DNA from: SM23-73-3 sp965369445
Lineage (GTDB): Bacteria; Zixibacteria; MSB-5A5; SM1-73
DNA: 11,326 nucleotides
NCBI GenBank assembly: GCA_965369445.1
Contig: CBDUQU010000104.1
Location: 1 to 11,326, forward strand
Reading direction: 5' to 3'
The position numbers were made by a program, and so were the translations under genes. The notes under the pieces are model-generated. The model saw only the letters and a list, made by a program, of their open reading frames with translations. It ran no database searches and was not told where the DNA came from. Positions 1 to 6,195 of the stretch are shown here, in pieces (positions within the stretch are counted from its first letter, which is position 1; each line of letters opens with the position of its first letter).

Positions 1-36
1 TCCGAACATGTGTTACCTATGTCCCCAGTCTGTACA
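1..36 (-). mobile_element. Possible terminal end of an insertion sequence
   Basis: Read on the minus strand, this stretch begins TGTACAGACTGGGGACATAG and continues to the window edge. From memory it resembles the TGT-starting terminal inverted repeats found beside IS481-like and other integrase-type elements. No transposase is visible, so if it is an IS end, the body lies to the left of the window or has been lost. I have no alignment and cannot see the opposite end or a target-site duplication, so this is a weak call. Confidence 0.25.
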
Positions 37-65
37 ATACCAAGGGGAGAGGGAATCCATGGGTT

Positions 66-100
66 TTCCCTCCCTTTATGGGAGGGAATAAAAGGGAGGG
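66..100. repeat. GA/CT-rich hairpin with a third stem arm
   Basis: Arms TTCCCTCCC (66-74) and GGGAGGGAA (80-88) pair perfectly over a 5-base loop. After an A-rich spacer of about five bases, the right arm is repeated as GGGAGGG (94-100), so the left arm could pair with either copy. The same architecture with a different stem sequence occurs at 6153-6195. It resembles intergenic dispersed repeats rather than a terminator, because no T-run follows on either strand. Confidence 0.6.
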
Positions 101-116
101 TGACACAAGAGATCGA

Positions 117-198
117 AATTCAAAATGAAAAGTGCAAAGTTGCAATTCAAAATCCAAAATATCCCTCGTTGCTTTCCGCAGAAATCCAATTTTGAATT
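117..198. repeat. A/T-rich imperfect inverted repeat
   Basis: AATTCAAAAT occurs at 117-126 and again at 144-153, and its reverse complement ATTTTGAATT is at 189-198. The intervening sequence is built of CAAAAT/CAAAGT-like words. This pattern is typical of dispersed intergenic A/T repeats. No coding sense is apparent on either strand, and nothing indicates a function. Confidence 0.45.
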
Positions 199-246
199 CT
201 GCTCTGCGCTTTTGCCCAGACACCCCCAGACAGGCCCGTATGGGCA

Positions 247-490
247 TCCGGGCGTTGCATCCGTTGACCGTTTGGGAGTCATTGAACCAAATGCGTCAAC
301 AGATTAAATAGGTTCAACAGATGCCCGAGAACCGTACGCTGTCATCCGTTTCATCCGTCCAGACGGACGCCCGTCCGGGCGCTGCATCCGTTGACCGTAT
401 GGCAGTTTCTGGGTCAAATGCGTCAACGGATTGAACGGATAGCTGAAAACAGGTTGTTGTTACCCGTTTCATCCGTTGCATCCGTTGACA
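247..490. repeat. Tandem array of ATCCGTT repeat units with internal inverted arms
   Basis: Two units and the start of a third are visible. Unit 1 begins at 256, unit 2 at 383 and unit 3 at 477, each starting TGCATCCGTTGAC. Units 1 and 2 each contain a 10-bp arm ATCCGTTGAC (259-268 and 386-395), exactly 26 bases of loop, then an inverted arm, GTCAACAGAT (295-304) or GTCAACGGAT (422-431). Both units end in CCGTTTCATCCGT (346-358 and 464-476). A 24-bp GC-rich segment (359-382), itself able to fold (CGGAC 364-368 with GTCCG 373-377), sits between units 1 and 2 but not between units 2 and 3. ATCCGTT occurs five times direct (259, 344, 386, 471, 480) and twice inverted (425-431, 434-440). Unit 3 loses similarity by about 500. 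It could be an iteron-like binding array or a degenerate dispersed repeat. Confidence 0.7.
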
Positions 491-603
491 GTTTGGTGAG
501 TTTCTTTCACTCTTTCCTTACTCTTTTCCCATCGCCAAAATTATTAAGGTATCACCAAAATCGACCGAAAAGGAAGGAAAAGGCAGAAAATTCAAACTAA
601 AAG

Positions 604-610
604 AAGGAGG
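604..610 (+). promoter_or_regulatory. Strong ribosome-binding site for the small membrane protein
   Basis: AAGGAGG lies four bases before the ATG at 615. It matches the anti-Shine-Dalgarno sequence well and is the main reason for accepting this short reading frame as a gene. Confidence 0.7.
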
Positions 611-614
611 GGCT

Positions 615-872
615 ATGTTAATCTGGTGTTGTGTGCTCCTATTGCTGGGAATCGCCGCCTTTTTGGATTCCATCTTCACCTTCGGAGACATCTTTCATAG
701 GATCAACTCCGTCATGTTCATGCTGGTCTCTCTGGGCCTGTTGATCAGAACCAGTACCAAGATCAGACTGGCCAAGAGAGAGGGATACGAGAAACGTATC
801 GAAGAGTTAGAGCAGCAGATAGCGGGGCTGACCAAGAAGGAGCCTAAGAAGGAAACTGCTCCGGTAAGTTAG
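615..872 (+). CDS. Small membrane protein with a coiled-coil tail
   Basis: An 85-residue protein of no family I recognise. Residues about 2-20 and 31-45 are hydrophobic enough to be two membrane helices, joined by a short loop. The C-terminal 40 residues are charged: a basic stretch follows the second helix, then an E/L/Q-rich segment around 56-73 that could form a short coiled coil, and a Lys-rich end. The start is well supported: AAGGAGG lies at 604-610, four bases before the ATG. It is the only plus-strand gene and converges on the TPR gene, with 53 bp between the stop codons. The topology suggests an inner-membrane protein with a cytoplasmic tail, possibly self-associating. Function is unknown. 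Confidence 0.7.
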   Translation: MLIWCCVLLLLGIAAFLDSIFTFGDIFHRINSVMFMLVSLGLLIRTSTKIRLAKREGYEKRIEELEQQIAGLTKKEPKKETAPVS

Positions 873-918
873 AGATTCGAAAGGCTGTTCAAAAATCGAA
901 CATCATACTTAGTTGATC

Positions 919-936
919 CCTCAGGCTAACCTGAGG
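919..936. repeat. Hairpin over the TPR gene stop codon
   Basis: CCTCAGG (919-925) and CCTGAGG (930-936) pair perfectly over a 4-base loop that contains the stop codon (926-928, read on the minus strand) of the TPR gene. It lies between two convergent genes, where a bidirectional terminator would be expected. No T-run follows immediately on either strand, so termination is unproven; mRNA 3'-end protection is an alternative. Confidence 0.4.
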
Positions 937-2794
937 AACCGGGGGAGACTTCCACCTGAAGCTCCCTCAATTTATCTCTGGTCTCGTCCACGTAGACCGA
1001 GCGCTCGTAATCCTTCAAGAACTTCTGGTAAGCTTCTACAGCTTTGACCTTGTCATTCAGATCGTAATGGTAAACGTCACCAATCAGTTTCTGCGCCTGG
1101 GCACAGAAATAGCTTTCCGGGTATTCCTTCAGCAGCTTCTCGAAAGCTTCTATGGATTCGGAGAACTTTTTCTCCTCTCTGTAGATCCTCCCCTTTTCCA
1201 ATTGAGCCAGATGCGAGAGCTTTTCGGATTTAGCCGAGATAATCTTATCCAGTGTGGAGATAGCTGATTTGTCGTTGCCCTGAAGTTTTTCCAAGAGAGC
1301 CCTGGCGAACATGGCGAGCAGCGGCCGGTCCAGCTCCTGGTTCTCGCCGATCATGATTATTCTCTCCAAACTGTTGTTGACGTAGAATCCCTTGGGGAAA
1401 TCAGCTATGATCCGGCTGTATCCTTCCTGTGCCTCTTCAAAGTTCCCCTGGAAAAACTGAATCTCGGTCAACTTGAAGTTTATCTCCTCCAATTTCGGCT
1501 CCACCTTGTGATCTCTCAAAGCCATTTTGAAATAAAACCGCGCGCTGTCCAGCTCTCCTTTGGCCATCTTGCAGTCGCCGCGTCTTACCAGAGCGGCGGG
1601 AAACGGATCGGATTTCTCGTAGGTTGAGACCACGGTCTGATAACGAGCAAACGCCTCGTCCGGCTTTTCGAACCGGAAGAGATTGATCTCCCCGATCCGG
1701 AAATGGCAAAGCCCAACCTCATTGGGGAAGGACTCAGGATACTTATCTATTATCTCCTGATAGGTGTCAGCAGCATCAGCGTACTTCTCCTGCCCCTCCT
1801 GCGCAGCGGCTGTAAAGAGCTTCGCCATGATGACAACATCATCATCCGGTTTCCTGGAGAGAAGATATTGGCTGGACTTTATCGCTTGATCATAATACCC
1901 CTGATTAAGGCACATGCGAACAAACGTGGTGATGAATCTTCCCCCGGCCTTGAAAAGCTTATCCACCTTTTTGTATGCCTCGAAAGAGCCGGTCAGGTTT
2001 CCGGTGTTGAAAAGCAGGTCTCCGTACAGCTTCTGAGAGAACCGATCCTTTGGATTCTTTCGAATCCTTTCGCTTAAAGCCGCCTCTATCTCTTCTAAGT
2101 TCTGTTTGGTTCGAATCAGCCGGTTGATCCGGTCCTCCACTAAGTCGAACTTGGTGGAGTCGTTCCCCAGAAAGAGAAAATATTCGTCTATCGCCTCCTT
2201 GTAATTGATCAGCGCCTCGTACAGTCCGGCTAAATCGTAAGCAAAGGCGGCAGGATCAGACAGCTTCATGCGCCCCTTCAGGTAGGTATTGATGGCTTGA
2301 GAGGTTTGCTGATTCCTCAGATAAACCCGCGCCACCTCCTTGTAGGCCGTCTCCGGCCTCTTGGCGGTCTTGATGGCCTGGTCAAAGTTGAACTTGGCCT
2401 CCTCTTCCCTTTCGGTCTTGAGATAGACGTTCCCTAACTGGACATAATACTTCCACTTGTTCTTCTCGGATACGCGCTCCAAGTCCTCTCTGATCAGCGC
2501 CTCTACCCTATCGTACTCCTTGGCCGAAAGATACGCATCTTTGAGAAGCTCGCGCAGTTCCTGCCGCTCGCCGTAGACGGTCTTCATCTGCTCGATCATG
2601 TTCACGGCCTCGCCCAACTTGCCCGCGCGGATAAGCTCTCTCACCAAGTCCACGTCCCGGCGGTACGGGTCCTTCTCCTTCTCCGGCTGCAGCGGAATGA
2701 TAAACTGCTGCGGCAGTTTCTGCTGGGCAGAAGAAGAGACGAAGAAAGAGGAAAGCAGGATGAACGACAACGTAAGCGCAAGTAACCTTCTCAT
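926..2794 (-). CDS. Exported tetratricopeptide-repeat (TPR) protein
   Basis: A 622-residue protein with a classic signal peptide: Arg-Arg after Met1, a hydrophobic core at about 4-20, and a likely cleavage after the SSSA around residue 23. I see no lipobox. The rest is almost entirely helical TPR-like repeats, roughly a dozen, with recurring patterns such as GNVYLKTEREEEA, AGLYEALINYKEAIDEY, GRIYREEKKFSESIEAFEKL and GDVYHYDLNDKVKAVEAYQK. The last repeats resemble the BamD/YbgF style of periplasmic TPR protein, with KEYPES-type ends. It probably acts as a periplasmic or surface scaffold for protein-protein contacts; no catalytic motif is visible. A purine-rich GGAGGG (2807-2812 on the complement) lies 12 bases before the ATG, rather far for a ribosome-binding site. 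It follows the NACHT gene by 65 bp on the same strand, but a perfect TATAAT in that gap suggests its own promoter. Confidence 0.85.
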   Translation of the reverse strand: MRRLLALTLSFILLSSFFVSSSAQQKLPQQFIIPLQPEKEKDPYRRDVDLVRELIRAGKLGEAVNMIEQMKTVYGERQELRELLKDAYLSAKEYDRVEALIREDLERVSEKNKWKYYVQLGNVYLKTEREEEAKFNFDQAIKTAKRPETAYKEVARVYLRNQQTSQAINTYLKGRMKLSDPAAFAYDLAGLYEALINYKEAIDEYFLFLGNDSTKFDLVEDRINRLIRTKQNLEEIEAALSERIRKNPKDRFSQKLYGDLLFNTGNLTGSFEAYKKVDKLFKAGGRFITTFVRMCLNQGYYDQAIKSSQYLLSRKPDDDVVIMAKLFTAAAQEGQEKYADAADTYQEIIDKYPESFPNEVGLCHFRIGEINLFRFEKPDEAFARYQTVVSTYEKSDPFPAALVRRGDCKMAKGELDSARFYFKMALRDHKVEPKLEEINFKLTEIQFFQGNFEEAQEGYSRIIADFPKGFYVNNSLERIIMIGENQELDRPLLAMFARALLEKLQGNDKSAISTLDKIISAKSEKLSHLAQLEKGRIYREEKKFSESIEAFEKLLKEYPESYFCAQAQKLIGDVYHYDLNDKVKAVEAYQKFLKDYERSVYVDETRDKLRELQVEVSPGSSG

Positions 2795-2824
2795 AAGCTA
2801 ACTTAACCCTCCAGTTTTACTAGT

Positions 2825-2830
2825 ATTATA
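2825..2830 (-). promoter_or_regulatory. Candidate -10 element for the TPR gene
   Basis: A perfect TATAAT on the minus strand lies in the 65-bp gap between the NACHT stop and the TPR start, about 30 bp before the ATG. No good -35 is visible at 16-18 bp spacing. If used, the TPR gene can be expressed independently of the NACHT gene. Confidence 0.35.
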
Positions 2831-2859
2831 CGCGTCAGACCAGAAACAAATGGAGCTTC

Positions 2860-5526
2860 TTAGGTCTGTGGGGAGGGAACACGGCGTTTAGCGAAAGAAC
2901 GGCTGGCCGCTATCTGGAAAGGTTGCTTCTTGACCCAAGGCAGCAAGTTGGTCCCAACCACCTCGTGCAGAACTTCGCCCTTGATGTCCAACTCGCGACA
3001 GATTCGCTCCCAGAGCGCCAATCGAGCGGAGAAGCTGCCCCTCTTGGAGAGATAGACTGCGGGATCAAGAAGCTCCGCCAGCCATAGGGGGGAAAGAAGC
3101 ATGATCATTATGGCCGTACCCAGCAATGGCAGGAAATTCCTAGACCCCCACGGAGGTGGCGTGGCGCGAATGGAAACCCAGAAAAAGGCCAGCTGCCGCA
3201 ACACAATATAGTTAAGCCTATTGCGTCCTGAGATGGTTTTCAGAAGGCGACGGGCTATAGAACGCTGCATAACAAGCGTATCCGCTGACTCCGTAGACGC
3301 TTCACTCATAACAGCCTTCGTAACCCGCGCACCAACCAACTCTGAGAGGAAGTGCACAGATTCTGGCGAACCGAGAACATCGGCCATAGCGGCACCGGTA
3401 ACCCTCAGTACGGCGCGGGCCTTAGCGGAACGCTGGTTTTCTATCCGTTCCGCCAAAACAGACGCAAGTAGGTATTCCATGAAAGACTTGTGTCCGAAAT
3501 GAAAGGTGCCTGGAGCTGTGGGGTCGTCCACCAGCAAACCGCAAGCACGGACATCTGTTTTCACGTGCTCAACACCATGCTCAGAGCCCTGCAAACGTAA
3601 ACGCAGAGGCCTCGTGGTCTCACCAGAGATGGCAGTGGATTCAGACGACACCGAGTCAGGTATTGCCTCGATCAGGTGGTCTATGAGTTCGCTCAACTGA
3701 TGGGCGCTGATCTGATTTGGGAGATGGTTAGCAGCCATATACGACGCAATCCCTTCCATAAAATACTGTCGTTCGGACGTAGTGAGCGCCATGAACTCAG
3801 GCGACTCAGCCTCCTTAGCTCCCTGGCGCCGGTAGCTATGCCGTACAAACACGTCCATCACTCTCGCTGAAGTGAGTTCTTCGACACTCTCGAACAATCG
3901 CTCCCTCTCCCACAAGACCGAGACGATCTGTAGGAGCGACGGCCTAGAAATAAGCTCGTAGAATCGAGTGTTCCTCGCCGCAAACCCTGCTATCTGGTTT
4001 CTTACACTTCGCTTATGAGCCCTCAGTGCCGCCGTGATCTGATCAGCACCAAATGGAGCAAGCCTGATTGCCTCGCAGTAGGGTCTGTTTCCAGCACGTT
4101 TGCGAATCCCTAATGCTGCTTTCATCTCCTCCTCATCCAAGAAGAAGTTGGGCCTGCCAGTTATCAGGATCTTGGCCTTCGGATAGCAAAATTGCCAAAG
4201 TGTTTTGAAGTGTTTCAAGCGCATTTCTGCGTCACCGACCAGAGCCATCTCGTCGAAGCCCTCGAAAATCAGGAGAAGCCGACCGGCGACAAGAAGCCGC
4301 ATCAGCGCCTGAGGCTCCATTCTGTACTTCGCCGCCCAGGCACCGAGCAGCGCAAGCGGGGTAAGGTTTCGGGGACTAGTCCCTCTAAGCTCCACGAGGA
4401 GAGGGATGCGGTTCGAGCCAACCAGCCCACTACAGAAAAAACGATATGTAAACATAAGGGCGGCTGTACTCTTGCCTTGGCCGTACTCTCCCAGGAGGGC
4501 CAGTTGACGCCTACCTGGCTCCCGCACCCATTTCATCAGGTACTCCTCGATATCAGGTTTCGGTTCGGCGACGCTGGAGGCAAGCAACCGCGACGGCGCA
4601 TAGACATCCTTGAGCGAAAGCTCGGAGTCCGGTAGACACTCTAACTCCACGCGCCTGATGACTTCATTGCGATAATCGGTGAAATTCACCAAGTTGTCCA
4701 GTAGTGTCGATTCCGTCTCGAAACGTATGCGCCTTCCGTTCGGCGGCGTGATTGCAGTTGCGGTATCATCCTTCGTAGCCACTATGAGCTCAGCTTGGGC
4801 TCCGGCTTCCCCTGGAGCAACCCGGTCGGCATAACTGAGGAAGGCGGTTAGCTGGGCTTGGCTGACGCTAGATTGTGTTGGGTACAGGATCACTGGGTCT
4901 CCCGTATCAAGGTTTGTGCCTACCCAACACCCTCCAATGTCGTGCCACCCAGATGCTGCATCGAAAGCGTACGAAGAGCTCGTCAACCTTACCAAGTCTC
5001 GTGCCTGATCTTTCCAAGCCAGCGACTCTGACACAGGCTCCAGTTGGTCGATGAACTGCGTGAGATGCTCTCCTACGTGAGGCTCAGGAGGCGGCCGCCC
5101 TTTGGCGATGCGACCTATCTCGCCCAGCCCCTCCGCCAGTAGTCCCGTGAATTCGCTACGCTGCTCTTTCCGGTGGTGCTCGACGCTCTTGAGGCCATCC
5201 CAATGCGCGTGCAGCACTAACATAGATCCAACAGCCACCAAGTAAAACAGCGCTAGGAAGGCTAAATCGATGAACCGCGGTTCTGGCAACGGCACTGCCT
5301 CCCCGAACACAACTTTAACCAACGCAGCTATCACATACCAGGGCGTGAAATCGAAGGCCACTGCAGCCCCGAAGGTGAAGGTCAGCGATGTTATTGCACT
5401 TAGGCTCACAAAGGCAAATCTCTCTCTTGTGTAACGCCGACGAGTGATCCAGATCGCTAAGGCATAGACTCCTGCGATCAAGAAGATCAGGACTACGATA
5501 GCCGAAACGATGATCAATGGTAACAT
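2860..5526 (-). CDS. Membrane-anchored NACHT-domain STAND NTPase (candidate defence protein)
   Basis: An 888-residue signal-transducing ATPase of the NACHT class. Residues 4-28, 38-58 and 86-107 are membrane helices, with a weaker hydrophobic stretch at 62-77. A charged linker (108-180) and an unrecognised domain (about 185-305) lead into the NACHT core. That core has Walker A GEYGQGKST (346-354, Lys352), Walker B LLLIFEGFDEM (417-427), a sensor-like KILITGRPNFF (452-462), a LAPFGADQI segment (489-497), RPSLLQI (528-534) and FHFGHKSFMEYLLA (675-688), typical of the helical region after NACHT modules. Further hydrophobic segments lie at about 771-785 and 797-818, so both ends may meet the membrane. 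The first acidic residue of the usual D-G-x-D-E Walker B is Glu422 here. Bacterial NACHT proteins include antiphage proteins; that role is inferred. An in-frame stop lies six codons before the ATG with no better start between; no strong ribosome-binding site precedes it. No obvious repeat sensor is present at the C-terminus. Confidence 0.9.
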   Translation of the reverse strand: MLPLIIVSAIVVLIFLIAGVYALAIWITRRRYTRERFAFVSLSAITSLTFTFGAAVAFDFTPWYVIAALVKVVFGEAVPLPEPRFIDLAFLALFYLVAVGSMLVLHAHWDGLKSVEHHRKEQRSEFTGLLAEGLGEIGRIAKGRPPPEPHVGEHLTQFIDQLEPVSESLAWKDQARDLVRLTSSSYAFDAASGWHDIGGCWVGTNLDTGDPVILYPTQSSVSQAQLTAFLSYADRVAPGEAGAQAELIVATKDDTATAITPPNGRRIRFETESTLLDNLVNFTDYRNEVIRRVELECLPDSELSLKDVYAPSRLLASSVAEPKPDIEEYLMKWVREPGRRQLALLGEYGQGKSTAALMFTYRFFCSGLVGSNRIPLLVELRGTSPRNLTPLALLGAWAAKYRMEPQALMRLLVAGRLLLIFEGFDEMALVGDAEMRLKHFKTLWQFCYPKAKILITGRPNFFLDEEEMKAALGIRKRAGNRPYCEAIRLAPFGADQITAALRAHKRSVRNQIAGFAARNTRFYELISRPSLLQIVSVLWERERLFESVEELTSARVMDVFVRHSYRRQGAKEAESPEFMALTTSERQYFMEGIASYMAANHLPNQISAHQLSELIDHLIEAIPDSVSSESTAISGETTRPLRLRLQGSEHGVEHVKTDVRACGLLVDDPTAPGTFHFGHKSFMEYLLASVLAERIENQRSAKARAVLRVTGAAMADVLGSPESVHFLSELVGARVTKAVMSEASTESADTLVMQRSIARRLLKTISGRNRLNYIVLRQLAFFWVSIRATPPPWGSRNFLPLLGTAIMIMLLSPLWLAELLDPAVYLSKRGSFSARLALWERICRELDIKGEVLHEVVGTNLLPWVKKQPFQIAASRSFAKRRVPSPQT

Positions 5527-5668
5527 TGTGTCGATAACCCGCTAGAAAAGTGACAGACCATGTCCTGCTGTATCCATGGGTGACGCTCACGCAGTACTGA
5601 CTTCTCACCCCCGCAACTGGCTCTGTGCGTTAGCAGAAGTACACTTGCCAGCAGCAAACCTCATAGTC

Positions 5669-5698
5669 AATATACAAACCAGTTTAGTGATTTGTCAA
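5669..5698 (-). promoter_or_regulatory. Candidate sigma-70-type promoter of the NACHT gene
   Basis: On the minus strand, a perfect TTGACA (5693-5698) is followed after 18 bp by TATATT (5669-5674), one base from consensus. Transcription would begin near 5662, giving a leader of about 136 bases before the ATG at 5526. This is the best promoter-like pair in the window. The long leader lacks an obvious riboswitch or terminator structure. Confidence 0.5.
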
Positions 5699-5778
5699 GA
5701 GCTTTTCTCGCTTTGAGCCTGTAACTTCGCAGGCAACTCTCCTCGGTTCAAGTGGCTTCTCCCATACACCATGCGTGC

Positions 5779-5869
5779 TTAATAGGCATACTCCCGCACC
5801 GCCTCGAGCAGTGCTTCCTCCACAGCGTCTTCCCCCATCCAGTGGCCGGCACCCTCGGCAACATTCAAC
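5779..5869 (-). pseudogene. Possible 3' remnant of a lost protein-coding gene
   Basis: Read on the minus strand, about 29 codons before a TAA (5779-5781) give a protein-like end, NVAEGAGHWMGEDAVEEALL followed by EAVREYAY. This looks like an amphipathic C-terminal helix. The Gly-x-Gly-His-Trp pattern loosely recalls the region around the catalytic His of alpha/beta hydrolases. Just upstream, at 5870, coding-like sequence gives way to an inverted-repeat element, as if the rest of the gene had been lost or displaced. The stretch is short, so chance is a real alternative. Confidence 0.22.
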
Positions 5870-5961
5870 CGTAGGGACAGCCCTTGCCTCGGCACTGAGT
5901 CTCGGCACGAAGTGTGGCTGTCCACCCCCCACCCCGGACAGGGATAAACCCTGTCCCTACG
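5870..5961. repeat. 92-bp element with 11-bp terminal inverted repeats and inner hairpins
   Basis: CGTAGGGACAG (5870-5880) and its exact complement CTGTCCCTACG (5951-5961) bound the element. Inside, GGACAGCC (5875-5882) can pair with GGCTGTCC (5916-5923), and GGACAGGG (5936-5943) with CCCTGTCC (5949-5956) over a 5-base loop. The terminal and inner stems compete, so alternative folds are possible. There is no coding capacity. It resembles the non-autonomous, MITE-like or REP-like intergenic repeats common in some environmental bacteria. I see no clear target-site duplication. Confidence 0.55.
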
Positions 5962-5978
5962 CCAAGACCATGCTCCTC

Positions 5979-5994
5979 GTGCCCAGAGGGGCAC
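5979..5994. repeat. Short GC-rich hairpin
   Basis: GTGCCC (5979-5984) pairs with GGGCAC (5989-5994) over AGAG. No T-run follows, so it is probably part of the repeat-rich intergenic sequence rather than a terminator. Confidence 0.35.
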
Positions 5995-6152
5995 CCGTCC
6001 AGGTGGATGTTATCCCAAACGAGCGGACGCCCGACGGGGGCGTATGTCCTCCCGTCTGGTGTCTCCGACATCCACAATAGGGGAAATAAGCGAGAAGGAC
6101 GGAGACCCGTTACCCAGAGCGCAGAGTGTCCAACCTACCTCACCCCCTCGAT

Positions 6153-6195
6153 CCCCCTCTCCATTTCATGGAGAGGGGGACAAAAGGGGGAGAGG
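6153..6195. repeat. 12-bp hairpin with a third stem arm, 3' of the flavoprotein gene
   Basis: CCCCCTCTCCAT (6153-6164) and ATGGAGAGGGGG (6168-6179) pair perfectly over a 3-base loop. After ACAAAA, a partial third arm GGGGGAGAGG (6186-6195) follows. The layout of left arm, right arm, A-rich spacer and repeated right arm matches the element at 66-100. It lies 21-63 bp beyond the stop of the minus-strand flavoprotein gene, so the folded transcript could protect or end the operon mRNA, but no U-run follows the stem. Confidence 0.6.

Larger units (their letters stand above)
1..614. other. Gene-free, repeat-rich intergenic region
   Basis: No reading frame here looks like a real protein: the short open frames run through palindromes and low-complexity sequence. 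It holds, in order, a possible IS end, a GA/CT-rich hairpin, an A/T-rich inverted repeat, and an array of ATCCGTT-containing repeats. Positions 500-600 are A- and pyrimidine-rich and end in a strong ribosome-binding site for the following small gene. A TTGACA hexamer at 485-490 lies inside the last repeat unit, but no good -10 follows at normal spacing. Confidence 0.7.

Noticed and set aside
247..490. CRISPR array
   Set aside because: Units are about 94-103 bp plus an insert and too few, the repeated part is not a uniform short repeat with unique spacers, and there are no cas genes nearby.
1437..1709. 90-codon minus-strand frame inside the TPR gene
   Set aside because: It is an out-of-frame shadow of clear TPR coding sequence.
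926..2794. TPR protein as the missing sensor half of the NACHT protein
   Set aside because: The TPR protein has a clear signal peptide, which would place it outside the cytoplasm, whereas the NACHT domain should be cytoplasmic. A perfect TATAAT in the gap also suggests independent expression. Adjacency alone is not enough.
4192..4635. 147-codon plus-strand frame opposite the NACHT core
   Set aside because: It lies antisense to the conserved Walker A and B region, and its product has no recognisable features.
5315..5608. 97-codon minus-strand frame across the NACHT start
   Set aside because: It overlaps the well-supported NACHT N-terminus in another frame, has a GTG start and a composition unlike a normal protein.
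5605..5664. 19-codon open frame with its ATG at the predicted transcription start of the NACHT leader
   Set aside because: It has no ribosome-binding site, and its composition shows no attenuator features such as repeated regulatory codons followed by alternative hairpins. Chance is likely.
6153..6195. Rho-independent terminator for the flavoprotein operon
   Set aside because: The stem is strong but no U-run follows it in the direction of transcription, and the same design occurs at 66-100 away from any gene end.
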